Positions 8,254 through 20,733 of a DNA stretch of 64,000 nucleotides are shown here, one piece after another (the stretch's first letter is position 1; each line of letters starts with the position of its first letter). A program made the position numbers and the translations under genes. The notes under the pieces are model-generated. The model saw only the letters and a list, made by a program, of their open reading frames with translations, was not told the DNA's origin and did no database searches. Origin of the DNA: Haloterrigena sp. KLK7 (GTDB lineage Archaea; Halobacteriota; Halobacteria; Halobacteriales; Natrialbaceae); the NCBI RefSeq assembly GCF_037914945.1, contig NZ_CP149787.1, positions 2,108,001 to 2,172,000 of the forward strand, read 5' to 3'.

Positions 8254-9735
8254 ATGAGCGACGAGAGCCAGGAACTCGGGATCACCGAGTCGAAATCGCA
8301 CAAGCCCGGCGAGTGGTACGCCGAGGTCGTCCAGAAGGCCAACCTCGCGGACTACGCTCCCATGGGCGGCTTCATCGTGACGAAGCCCCGCGGCTACGCG
8401 CTGTGGGAGGGTATCCAGGACGCGCTCGACGGCTGGTTCAAGGAGACCGGCGTCGACAACGTCTACTTCCCGATGTTCATCCCCGAGAGCTTCCTCGAGC
8501 GCGAGAAGGACATCGTCGAGGGGTTCGACCCCGAGGTCGCCTGGGTGACCCAGGGCGGCCACGAGGAACTCGAGGAGCGCCTCGCAGTGCGTCCGACCAG
8601 CGAATCGATCATCGCGCCGTTCATGGCCGACTGGACGCGCAGCCACCGCGACCTGCCGCTGCGGCTCAATCAATGGTGTTCCGTGGTTCGATGGGAGGCC
8701 ACCGAGACTAAGCCCTTCTTCCGGACGAAGGAGTTCATGTGGCAGGAGGGCCACACCGCACACGCGAGCGACGAGGGTGCGTGGGACGAGGTCTGGACCC
8801 GACTCGGACAGTACGAAGACCTCTACGAGGACGTGCTCGCGATTCCGGTGCTGCGCGGGAAGAAGCCGGAACACGACAAGTTCCCCGGCGCGGACACGAC
8901 GACGACCGTCGAGGCGCTGATGCCCGACGGCAAGTCCGTCCAGGGCGCGACCAGCCACAACCTCGGCCAGAGCTTCGCCGAGGCGTTCGACATCACCTTC
9001 GCCGACGAGGACGAGGAGGAACGGACCGCCTACACCACCTCGTGGGGGCTCTCGTGGCGCGCGCTCGGCGCGCTCATCATGACCCACTCCGACGATCAGG
9101 GGCTCGTGCTCCCGCCGACCATCGCGCCCACGCAGGTCGTCATCGTCCCCATCTGGCAGGAGGACACCAAGGAGGACGTCCTCGAGTACTCCGAGAACAT
9201 CGCCGACGACCTCGAGGACGCCGGCTTCCGCGTCGAACTCGACGACCGCGACGAGCGCAATCCCGGCTTCAAGTTCAACGAACACGAGCTCAACGGGGTG
9301 CCGCTGCGACTCGAGATCGGCCCCTACGAGGTCGAAGACGAGGAGGTCACGATGGTCCACCGGCCGGACAACGAGGAGTCCGTCGAGGACCGCGACGACA
9401 TCGTCGAGAGCGTCGACGACCACTTGGAGGAGATCTACGACAAACTGTACGACGCGGCCGAGGAGAACTTAGAGGAGAACGTTCGGGAAGCCCACAGCCC
9501 GGAGGACATCCTCGGAACGATCGGCAAACACGGCGGCTACGTGAAGACGCCGTGGTGCGGCGACGAGGCCTGCGAGGAGGCGATCAAGGAGAAGATCGCC
9601 GCCGAGATCGTCATGCAGCCACTGGAGGACGCGGGCGGACGGTCGAGCGCTGAGGTGCCCGAACCCGACCGCGACGAGTGTGGCGTCTGCGGCGATCCCG
9701 CCGACGAGATCGCCTACTTCGCGAAGTCGTACTGA
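8254..9735 (+). CDS. proS: Prolyl-tRNA synthetase (archaeal/eukaryotic type)
   Basis: A 493-residue class II aminoacyl-tRNA synthetase that charges tRNA-Pro with proline. It has the class II motifs, including the VRPTSESIIAPF substrate stretch and VRWEATETKPFFRTKEFMW of motif 2. An anticodon-binding domain (PTQVVIVPIWQE) follows. The C-terminal zinc domain shows CGDEAC and CGVC pairs and ends in the aromatic tail AYFAKSY, as in archaeal ProRS. There is no bacterial editing insertion. The start is set by a TATA box 28 nt upstream. It appears to be a single-gene transcript. Confidence 0.97.
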   Translation: MSDESQELGITESKSHKPGEWYAEVVQKANLADYAPMGGFIVTKPRGYALWEGIQDALDGWFKETGVDNVYFPMFIPESFLEREKDIVEGFDPEVAWVTQGGHEELEERLAVRPTSESIIAPFMADWTRSHRDLPLRLNQWCSVVRWEATETKPFFRTKEFMWQEGHTAHASDEGAWDEVWTRLGQYEDLYEDVLAIPVLRGKKPEHDKFPGADTTTTVEALMPDGKSVQGATSHNLGQSFAEAFDITFADEDEEERTAYTTSWGLSWRALGALIMTHSDDQGLVLPPTIAPTQVVIVPIWQEDTKEDVLEYSENIADDLEDAGFRVELDDRDERNPGFKFNEHELNGVPLRLEIGPYEVEDEEVTMVHRPDNEESVEDRDDIVESVDDHLEEIYDKLYDAAEENLEENVREAHSPEDILGTIGKHGGYVKTPWCGDEACEEAIKEKIAAEIVMQPLEDAGGRSSAEVPEPDRDECGVCGDPADEIAYFAKSY

Positions 9736-10088
9736 TCGGCGATCGGGTCTCCCGCCGGCCCGGTTCTAGCTGCCCTTCTTCCCATACCGTCCGTGGCTCC
9801 CGCGCTCCGTTCGACGCGAGCCACCGCTCGCGGCTCGGATCATAGTTGCACCCACGGGAATTGCAGCAGTACCACCGACGGATCGAGCCCCGTGAGAGGA
9901 TAACACACGGGCCTAACTCTTTAACCGAATCTTCCTTACGGGTTGCGAGAGTACGAACGGATGTGGTGTTCACTCTGGTGGGTGAGCACTACGTGCCTCT
10001 GACACTGCTGCCCTGCCCGGGCAGCTATTCTTTCCCGCTCTCGAAACCGATTTTCGAAGCCAGTCTCGGTATTTCGTTTCGACAGTGA
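9736..10088. other. Intergenic stretch without recognisable gene
   Basis: I see no convincing coding sequence or RNA gene here. A 12-bp perfect palindrome, CTGCCCGGGCAG, lies at 10013-10024. A TTTAA-like box near 9921 could start an unannotated transcript. The short open frames have neither the codon usage nor the acidic composition of the neighbouring genes. Confidence 0.4.
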
Positions 10089-10236
10089 TCGACGTTCTTC
10101 GCTCCCGACAGATTCTGCTGAACAATTATGATACTTGTATAGTAGGGCAATATACCTTATATTCGATTATATGTGTTTATAATACACTTAGTCATTATGG
10201 ATCAGCCTCTTATAGGAGTTCTCGTTATGGTGGTGT
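10089..10236 (+). promoter_or_regulatory. AT-rich promoter region of gltB
   Basis: This stretch is strikingly AT-rich against the GC-rich surroundings. It contains several TATA-like boxes and an imperfect dyad, GTGTTTATAATACAC. The box CTTATA at 10209-10214 lies about 25 nt before the gltB ATG, which fits leaderless initiation. The length and composition suggest regulator binding, plausibly in response to nitrogen; this is inference. Confidence 0.55.
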
Positions 10237-14790
<4,554 letters not shown>

Positions 14791-14897
14791 TCGGCTGGTC
14801 GCTACTCGGTCGTCCGTTCGGTTCCGCCGGCTCCGCTCGTTCTGCTGGTACCGCTGCTGTCGCTGTTACCACGGCTTTCGCTGATTCTCCAGTCCTG

Positions 14898-15506
14898 TTA
14901 CTCCCGTCCCAACGTGTGGAACTCGTCGTTGGGCCGCATCCCGGCGAACATCGCCAGCCGATTGCTCAGGTTGTAGAACGCGGTCACCGCCGCGATGTCC
15001 CAGATCGCTTCCTCGCCGAACCCGGCCTCGCGGAGCGCCTCGAGGTCGTCCCGCTCGACCTCGGTCGGGCGTTCGGTCAGTTTCACGGCGACGTCGAGCA
15101 TCGCGCGGTGGGCGTCGCCGATGTCCGCGGTCCGGTAGTTGGCGACCAGTTGGTCGGCCAGCAGCGGATCGTCGGCGTAGATCCGCACGAGCGCGCCGTG
15201 GGCGACGTTGCAGTAGTAGCAGTGGTTGACCCCCGAGACCGCCACGATTATCATCTCGATCTCCTCGCGCTCGAGGGCCGCGTCCTCGACGAGCGCGTCG
15301 TGATACGCGAAGAACGCGCGGAAGTGCGACGGTTTGTACGCCATCGCCGCGAAGACGTTCGGCGTGAATCCCGCTCGCTCGGTCTCGTCATCGATGCGCT
15401 CTCTGAGGTCGTCCGGGAGGTCCTCGAGGTCGGGAACCGGAAACCGGTCCATCGCGTCGTCGTGCAGTACCGGCTCGGACGCGCCGTCGGTGTCCTCTTC
15501 GGCCAT
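14898..15506 (-). CDS. Carboxymuconolactone decarboxylase/AhpD-family (peroxidase-related) protein
   Basis: A 202-residue all-helical protein of the CMD/AhpD superfamily. The redox motif CYYCNVAHGA (CxxC with the following His) and the preceding Glu in EREEIEMIIVAVSG match the AhpD proton-relay site. Such proteins reduce peroxide or disulfide partners; the exact substrate is not deducible. The start at 15506 (MAEEDTDGASE) is backed by a TATA-like GTTATAC about 27 nt upstream; the longer open frame beyond it is Arg-rich and unlike the protein. The convergent neighbour is gltB. Confidence 0.85.
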   Translation of the reverse strand: MAEEDTDGASEPVLHDDAMDRFPVPDLEDLPDDLRERIDDETERAGFTPNVFAAMAYKPSHFRAFFAYHDALVEDAALEREEIEMIIVAVSGVNHCYYCNVAHGALVRIYADDPLLADQLVANYRTADIGDAHRAMLDVAVKLTERPTEVERDDLEALREAGFGEEAIWDIAAVTAFYNLSNRLAMFAGMRPNDEFHTLGRE

Positions 15507-15582
15507 AGGGACCGGTCCACACGGAGCGGTATAACTCGTGGTGGCGGTCCGCCGTCGGCGTCGGCGGTCGACGGCGGACGAT

Positions 15583-16002
15583 CTACTCGGTCCGAGGACG
15601 ACCGCCTTCGGCCACGGCGGCGTCGCGAACGGCGTCGATGCCGGGCACGTCGAGCAGGTGCCCCGCGCAGTCACAGTCCGAGGCCCCGAAACCGTCGACC
15701 TGCTCGCCCGGCAGCGAACTCGCCAGTTCGCACTCCCGGTCGGCGTCGGGAAACGTGAGCGCGGCCTCGAGGCTCGTCTCGGGGTGGCCGAGCAGGTAGT
15801 CGATGTGCCAGTGGCGAGTGTCCCGTTCGCCGCGGGCGAGTTCGCGGTGGCGATCGATTCGGGCGAAACCGCCGGGGCCGAAGGCGCTGCCGACGTAGGC
15901 GTAGGTCCCGGCGGCGAACTCGCGCTCGCCGAGCGCGCCGACCGCGAGCGTCGTCGCTCGCGGGACGTCGACGACGAGCACGTAGGTGCCGCTCTCGCTC
16001 AT
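15583..16002 (-). CDS. DUF123 (GIY-YIG-like) protein
   Basis: A 139-residue protein of the DUF123 family, which is distantly related to GIY-YIG nucleases and is sometimes fused to endonuclease III. Typical elements are TYVLVVDVP, GTYAYVGSAFGPGG with the YxG core, HWHIDYLLGH and the cysteine cluster ASDCDCAGHL. A role in DNA repair is inferred from the fold only. The start was moved to 16002 (MSESGTYVL), where the domain begins; the upstream ATG adds nine basic residues. Confidence 0.8.
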   Translation of the reverse strand: MSESGTYVLVVDVPRATTLAVGALGEREFAAGTYAYVGSAFGPGGFARIDRHRELARGERDTRHWHIDYLLGHPETSLEAALTFPDADRECELASSLPGEQVDGFGASDCDCAGHLLDVPGIDAVRDAAVAEGGRPRTE

Positions 16003-16089
16003 AGCCGGGCGTCGGGTCCGAGGCGACAAAAACGGGGTCGGTTCGGATCGACTCGAGATCGACGGAGACGGAACCGGTGCGTTAACGCC

Positions 16090-18300
16090 CTACCTGCGAT
16101 CGTCGCTGCGTTCGTCGTCTCGATCGACCGGATCGTTCTCGTGGACGTGCCGGCGGTTGCTCGTGTCCTCGTCGCCCTGCTGGGCGTGGTGGCGCTCCTC
16201 GCCGCCACCGGGGAGTCCCTGACTCGACTGATCGCCGCGGTCAGTCGAGGAGGGCTGGTCGCGCTGGCGGTTCCAGTCGCGGTTGTGGCCCTGCTCGCCG
16301 CGGTCGTCCGCGCGCCGGGACTCCTGATCTCGCGGGCTCTGGTACTCCCGGTCGAAGTCCGGTTCGGCGGTCCAGCTTCCGCCCTCGGACCGCCGGCCGT
16401 GCTGCTCGTGCTCGAGGCCGCCGCCGGACCGGGTCTCGGATCGGCGCTGGTCGCCGCCTTCGCCGCCCTGTGAGCGCTGTCCTCTCTGGGGCTGGCCGCG
16501 CTGGTCCGCGTACTGCTGGCCGCGCCGGCCCTGACTCTGCTGGCCGAACTGGGAGTCGCCCTCGCGGGCCTCGTTGCGACGTTCGTGGCCGCGCTGGAAT
16601 CCCTGCTGGCTGCCGCCCTGCTGAGAGGCGTCGCCACCGCGGCCGCGCTGACGTCGCTGCTCCTGGTGCTGGCCGCGATAGCCTCGTTCTCGGCGATCTT
16701 GCTGGTTCTGTTGGTCCTGGATCTCCGTCTCGCCGCGGGGCATTCGTTCGTTGATTCCCCGATCGCGGCCGCGCTGCTGGGATCCCTGGCGCTGCTGACC
16801 GCGCTGCTGGTCCCGTTGACCGCGCTGTTGGCGCTGTCCGCGCTGGCCCTGCTGCTCACGACGCTGCTGGTCTCCCATCCCCTGAGGCTGCTGACCGCCC
16901 TGGGGCTGGTACTGCTGGCGGTCGTGACGGGCCTCACCGCCGTACTGGAGGTTCGACTCCCGGATCGCGTCGGTCTCGAAACCGCTCTGCTGGCCCTGTT
17001 GGGTCTGGCCGCGCTGGCCTCGCTGGGCCTGGCCGCGCTGGCTCTGTTGCCGGCCCATCTGTTGGCGATCGCGCTGCCCGCGCTGTTGACCGCCCATCTG
17101 CTGTCGGTTCCGTTGACTCCGCTGATTGCGCTGCTGACCGCCAGTCTGCTGTCCGCGTTGGGTCCCTCTCTGCTGTCGATCCTGCTGGCCTCCCATCTGT
17201 TGGCGACCCTGTTGACCGCCCGTCTGTTGCCGACGCTGCTGCTGGCCGCGCTGCTCTCGCTGCCCGCGTGGGGACTGCGACTGATCGCCGCCTCGCCGGC
17301 GCGCTTCGGCGCCGTACTCGAGGTTCGCGTCGTCGCTCACGTCCGGTTCGAACTGACTTCCGGGATGGCGCTGTCGCTCGCGGCGGGACTGTTCGTAGCC
17401 GCCGTGTTGCTCGTACTGGCCGACTCGTTCGCGTCCCTGTCCCTGCTGACCGCGCTGTTCGTGTCCTCGAGATCCGCGCTGGGGCGCCTGTCGTCCTCGC
17501 TGCCCGCGCTGTTGAGTACCCGTCTGCTGGCGGCCCTGTTGCCCGCGCTGTTGACCCTCCATCTGCGGACGCTGCTGATCGGGTTGGCGGCCTCCCGTCT
17601 GCTGCGTCCGCTGGCCGCGCTGTTGGCCGCCCGTCTGATCGCGTCGTTGACCGCCCATCTGTTGGCGACCCTGTTGACTGCGCTGTGGCGATCGTCCGCG
17701 CTGACCCTGCTGATCGGTCCGACGCTGCTGGCCGCTCATCTCCTGGGGCTGGGGCTGCTGGCCGCCCTGTGGGTTGCGCTGCTGGCGATCGTGGCGGGCC
17801 TCGCCGCCGAACTGGAGATTCGACTCCTGAATCGCGTCGGTCTCGAAGCCGCTCTGCTGTCCACCCTGCTGGTTTCGTCCGCGCTGGCTCTGCTGGGGCT
17901 GTCCGCGCTGGCGCTGCTGTGACTGTCCGCGTTGCCCCTGCTGACCGCCCATCTCGGAACGGCCCCGCTGCTCGCGGTTCATCCGCTCGTTGCGACCGTA
18001 CTCCTCGCGGCGACCCTGCTGACGGTCGTCACCGCCGTGACTGCGACCCATGCTGGGTTCGCCGGACGTCCCGCGGACGTACTCCTCCGAACTGTGCCAC
18101 TCTCCGTCGTTCCCTCGAGACGGGCCGTTCGCGCCCGTCTCCTCGCTGCCGCCGCGACTGTATAGTCCGTGTACCCAGCCGCGATCGTCGTCGCGTTGCT
18201 GGCGTCCCTCGGACTCGCGATACCGATCGTCTCGCTCGGCGTCGCTCGAGCGGTCGGTGCTTCGGTCTCGCGTGCGGTCGCGGTCGTGTCGGTCGTTCAT
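16090..18300 (-). CDS. Large lysine-free Gln/Arg/Gly-rich disordered protein with three conserved modules
   Basis: A 736-residue protein I do not recognise. The translation contains no Lys and no Cys, only six Leu and four Ile. Residues 110-560 are RGQ/QQG/QQR low complexity, close in style to RGG-box proteins. Three conserved modules interrupt it: residues 150-172 (SGFETDAI, ESNLQFGGEARHD), 315-337 (SQFEPDVSDDANLEYGAEAR) and 439-461 (SGFETDAI, ESNLQYGGEARHD). Modules 1 and 3 differ at eight nucleotides, six of them synonymous on this strand, so this strand is the coding one. The ends (1-110, 620-736) are mixed-charge with Trp and Tyr. There is no signal peptide or membrane segment. Possible roles are RNA/DNA binding, condensate formation or desiccation protection; all are speculative. 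Confidence 0.7.
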   Translation of the reverse strand: MNDRHDRDRTRDRSTDRSSDAERDDRYRESEGRQQRDDDRGWVHGLYSRGGSEETGANGPSRGNDGEWHSSEEYVRGTSGEPSMGRSHGGDDRQQGRREEYGRNERMNREQRGRSEMGGQQGQRGQSQQRQRGQPQQSQRGRNQQGGQQSGFETDAIQESNLQFGGEARHDRQQRNPQGGQQPQPQEMSGQQRRTDQQGQRGRSPQRSQQGRQQMGGQRRDQTGGQQRGQRTQQTGGRQPDQQRPQMEGQQRGQQGRQQTGTQQRGQRGRQAPQRGSRGHEQRGQQGQGRERVGQYEQHGGYEQSRRERQRHPGSQFEPDVSDDANLEYGAEARRRGGDQSQSPRGQREQRGQQQRRQQTGGQQGRQQMGGQQDRQQRGTQRGQQTGGQQRNQRSQRNRQQMGGQQRGQRDRQQMGRQQSQRGQAQRGQRGQTQQGQQSGFETDAIRESNLQYGGEARHDRQQYQPQGGQQPQGMGDQQRREQQGQRGQRQQRGQRDQQRGQQRQGSQQRGRDRGINERMPRGETEIQDQQNQQDRRERGYRGQHQEQRRQRGRGGDASQQGGSQQGFQRGHERRNEAREGDSQFGQQSQGRRGQQYADQRGQPQRGQRSQGGEGGDQRRSETRSGGGLEHEQHGRRSEGGSWTAEPDFDREYQSPRDQESRRADDRGEQGHNRDWNRQRDQPSSTDRGDQSSQGLPGGGEERHHAQQGDEDTSNRRHVHENDPVDRDDERSDDRR
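16918..16986 (-). repeat. Conserved module 3 of the Gln/Arg/Gly protein
   Basis: Encodes residues 439-461. It matches module 1 (17785-17853) with only two conservative replacements, Gln to Arg and Phe to Tyr, and six synonymous changes. A more diverged module 2 lies at 17290-17358. Confidence 0.85.
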
Positions 18301-18482
18301 GGCTGTGACTGTGGTGAAACTGCGGTCGATCGGTGATCACTCGGCTCGGTTCCTGGCCGTTCGCGCCGTGCGCTGTCGGCCGGTCGCCGACAGGACTGGC
18401 GCCGCGGTAGCCTCGACATCGTGTGATCGACCGCCCGAGCGGATAAAAGGAGAGCGCGCGCTAGCGTGCACGCCGGACCGCG

Positions 18483-19496
18483 TCAGCGCCGCTCCCGGAC
18501 GCCCTGCGCCTCCCGCGACGGCGGTGCGCCGGGAGCCGTCCGTTCGGGAGATTCCACGACGGACGAGAGCAGTCCCCGAACCGGTTCGTACTCGTAGGTG
18601 ATCCACTGGGGCAGGAAGCGGGCGCCGGTCAGCTTCCGGATCCCCAACTGCCGGAGTCGCGTGTCGGACTCGAGGTGATCGGCCAGCCGCAGATCGACGA
18701 CGCCGTCGAAGACCGATTCGTCCATCGACGCGCCCTCGTCGCCGGCCGTCCAGCCGCCGAAGATCGGGACGTACCGCGCCTTGCAGACCGTCGCCCGCGT
18801 CTCCGTAACGAACTCGTGGACGTGGTCCGTCTCGAGGCCCCGAGCGAGTTCGCTCAACGAATCGATCGTCATCAGCCCGGTCTCGGTCATCTCGAGGTCG
18901 TCGAGCGCCGCGTTGCACTCCCGCAGGATCGGTTCGACGTCGGTCGGCTCCTCGATGGCGACGATCGACTCGGCGGCGGCCTCGCCGACGAACTCGATCC
19001 ACTCGCTGCGGTGGTCGCGGAACGCGTCGCGGTCCGCGAGCCGGTGGGTGAAACAGTCGACGAGCCGGAGTCGGTCGTCCTCGAGGGCCGGCAGGACGTT
19101 CCAGCCGTTCTCGAAGAACCGCTCGAGGACCGCCGCCGGCGGCGTGGTCGCGGTCACGAGGACGGCCGGTTCGCCGCGCTCGATGGCGCGCCAGACGAGT
19201 TCGGTCAGCAGTTCGCTCCGTCGGGTCCCCGCCGCGCCGGAGAGACAGACGAACGAGTCGGCCGGGACGCCGTTGGGTACCAGCGAGTCGATGGGTTCGA
19301 CGCCCGTGACGATGCGCTTGTACGCGCTCGGATCGGGGATCTCGTCCCCGTCGTCGCCCTCACTGGCCTCGAGACAGGCCGTCGAACAGAACTGGCCGTC
19401 GTCGGTCTCCTCGGGTTCGCCGGGGATCGGATAGCGACAGTGATCGCACTCGAGGGGATACTCGGCGGAGCGCTCCGGCCGCTGTTGTGATGTCAT
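18483..19496 (-). CDS. KaiC/RAD55-like RecA-fold protein with N-terminal zinc finger and degenerate P-loop
   Basis: A 337-residue protein. Residues 16-45 form a zinc-finger-like CDHCRYPIPG...FCSTAC. A RecA-type core begins around SAYKRIVTGVEPIDSLVPNG, a KaiC/GvpD-like start, followed by CLSGAAGTRRSELL in the Walker A position. There the usual GKS/T is RRS, so the P-loop lysine is missing. A Walker B-like LMTIDSLSEL is present. I expect a regulatory or binding role rather than normal ATP hydrolysis. The gene lies directly upstream of, and on the same strand as, the disordered Gln/Arg/Gly protein, with about 180 nt between them. Confidence 0.7.
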   Translation of the reverse strand: MTSQQRPERSAEYPLECDHCRYPIPGEPEETDDGQFCSTACLEASEGDDGDEIPDPSAYKRIVTGVEPIDSLVPNGVPADSFVCLSGAAGTRRSELLTELVWRAIERGEPAVLVTATTPPAAVLERFFENGWNVLPALEDDRLRLVDCFTHRLADRDAFRDHRSEWIEFVGEAAAESIVAIEEPTDVEPILRECNAALDDLEMTETGLMTIDSLSELARGLETDHVHEFVTETRATVCKARYVPIFGGWTAGDEGASMDESVFDGVVDLRLADHLESDTRLRQLGIRKLTGARFLPQWITYEYEPVRGLLSSVVESPERTAPGAPPSREAQGVRERR

Positions 19497-19653
19497 GGGT
19501 AACGCCGGCTACGACGAACGGGGAAAAAGAACCAGTCCGTGCCGAGCGCGACTTTCTCGTTCTCCTGATTTTCTGTCGCCGAAGATCGTACTCGTTCGGC
19601 CGCTCGCCTCGGCGGTCCGCCACCGTTTTCCACGCGACCGTCGAGGGTCGACC

Positions 19654-20643
19654 ATGGACGACGCACTCGTTATCGGCGGCACGCGCTTTATCGGGCGCCA
19701 CCTCGTCGAGGAGTTGCTCGAGCACGACTACGACGTGACGATCTGCAATCGCGGGACCCACGAGAACCCCTTCGCGGACGACGACCGCGTCGCCCGCGTC
19801 GAGGGCGACCGGACGAACGAGGCGGCGCTCGAGGCCGCGGCGATGACCGTCGAACCCGACGCGGTCTTCGACTGCGTGGCCTACCAGCCCCGGGACGTCC
19901 GCGCGGCGACCCGGATCTTCGACGACTGCGAGGCCTACGTCTACGTCTCCAGCGGTTCGGCCTACGGCCGCGAGGAGATCCCCAAGCGCGAGGACGAGAC
20001 GCCCCTCGAGCCCTGTACGGCCGATCAGGCGACCGACGACTCGAGCGAGACCTACGGCAACCGGAAGGCCGAGGGCGACCGGGCCGTCTTCGCGGCCGCC
20101 GAGCAGGGGGTGAACGCGATGAGCGTCCGTCCGCCCGTCGTCTACGGCCCGCACGACTACACGGAGCGCCTCGACTGGTGGATCGACCGCGTGAACCGCT
20201 TCGACCGCGTCGTCGTCCCCGGCGACGGGACCAACGTCTGGCACCGCGCGTACGTCGAGGACGTCGCGAGCGCGCTCCGGGTCGTCGCCGAGCGCGGCGA
20301 GGCCGGCGAGGCCTACAACGCCGGCGACCGACGGCTCGTGACGCTCGCGGAGTTAGTCGAGCTGATCGCGGACACGCTCGGTACGGACGTCGAAGTCGTC
20401 ACCGCCGGCCCCCGCGAACTCGCGGCCGGCGGCATCGAACTCGAGGACTACGCGCTCTACCGCGACTACCCGCACGTCCTCTCGACGGCGAAACTCGCCG
20501 CGCTGGGCTGGGAGTCGACGCCGCTCGCCGAGGCGATGGAGCGGTCGGTCGACGCCCACCTCGAGAGCGACCGCGACGGGAGCGAGCACGGCCCCGACAG
20601 AGACGCCGAGGAGCGCGTGCTGGGCATCTTGGATACCGTCTGA
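19654..20643 (+). CDS. NAD-dependent epimerase/dehydratase family protein
   Basis: A 329-residue Rossmann-fold short-chain (extended) dehydrogenase. The nucleotide-binding start MDDALVIGGTRFIGRHLVEE carries GGTRFIG, and the catalytic region has YVSSGSAYG followed by SETYGNRKAEGDR (Tyr-x3-Lys). The family acts on nucleotide sugars or similar substrates; sequence alone does not give the substrate. ATG 19654 begins the Rossmann strand directly; the longer open frame upstream is Arg-rich and is rejected. It runs divergently from the KaiC-like gene. Confidence 0.85.
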   Translation: MDDALVIGGTRFIGRHLVEELLEHDYDVTICNRGTHENPFADDDRVARVEGDRTNEAALEAAAMTVEPDAVFDCVAYQPRDVRAATRIFDDCEAYVYVSSGSAYGREEIPKREDETPLEPCTADQATDDSSETYGNRKAEGDRAVFAAAEQGVNAMSVRPPVVYGPHDYTERLDWWIDRVNRFDRVVVPGDGTNVWHRAYVEDVASALRVVAERGEAGEAYNAGDRRLVTLAELVELIADTLGTDVEVVTAGPRELAAGGIELEDYALYRDYPHVLSTAKLAALGWESTPLAEAMERSVDAHLESDRDGSEHGPDRDAEERVLGILDTV

Positions 20644-20733
20644 GCGAGACGGTCGCGCGATCGGATGGCGGCGGGCGGTCTCCGATCGATACGACAGGAA
20701 AAGCACATAGCCCGCGGGTGAGTGAGGGTGCGT

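Noticed and set aside
9846-10088. 80-residue plus-strand frame before gltB
   Set aside because: Not acidic, no domain, poor codon usage; it overlaps likely control sequence.
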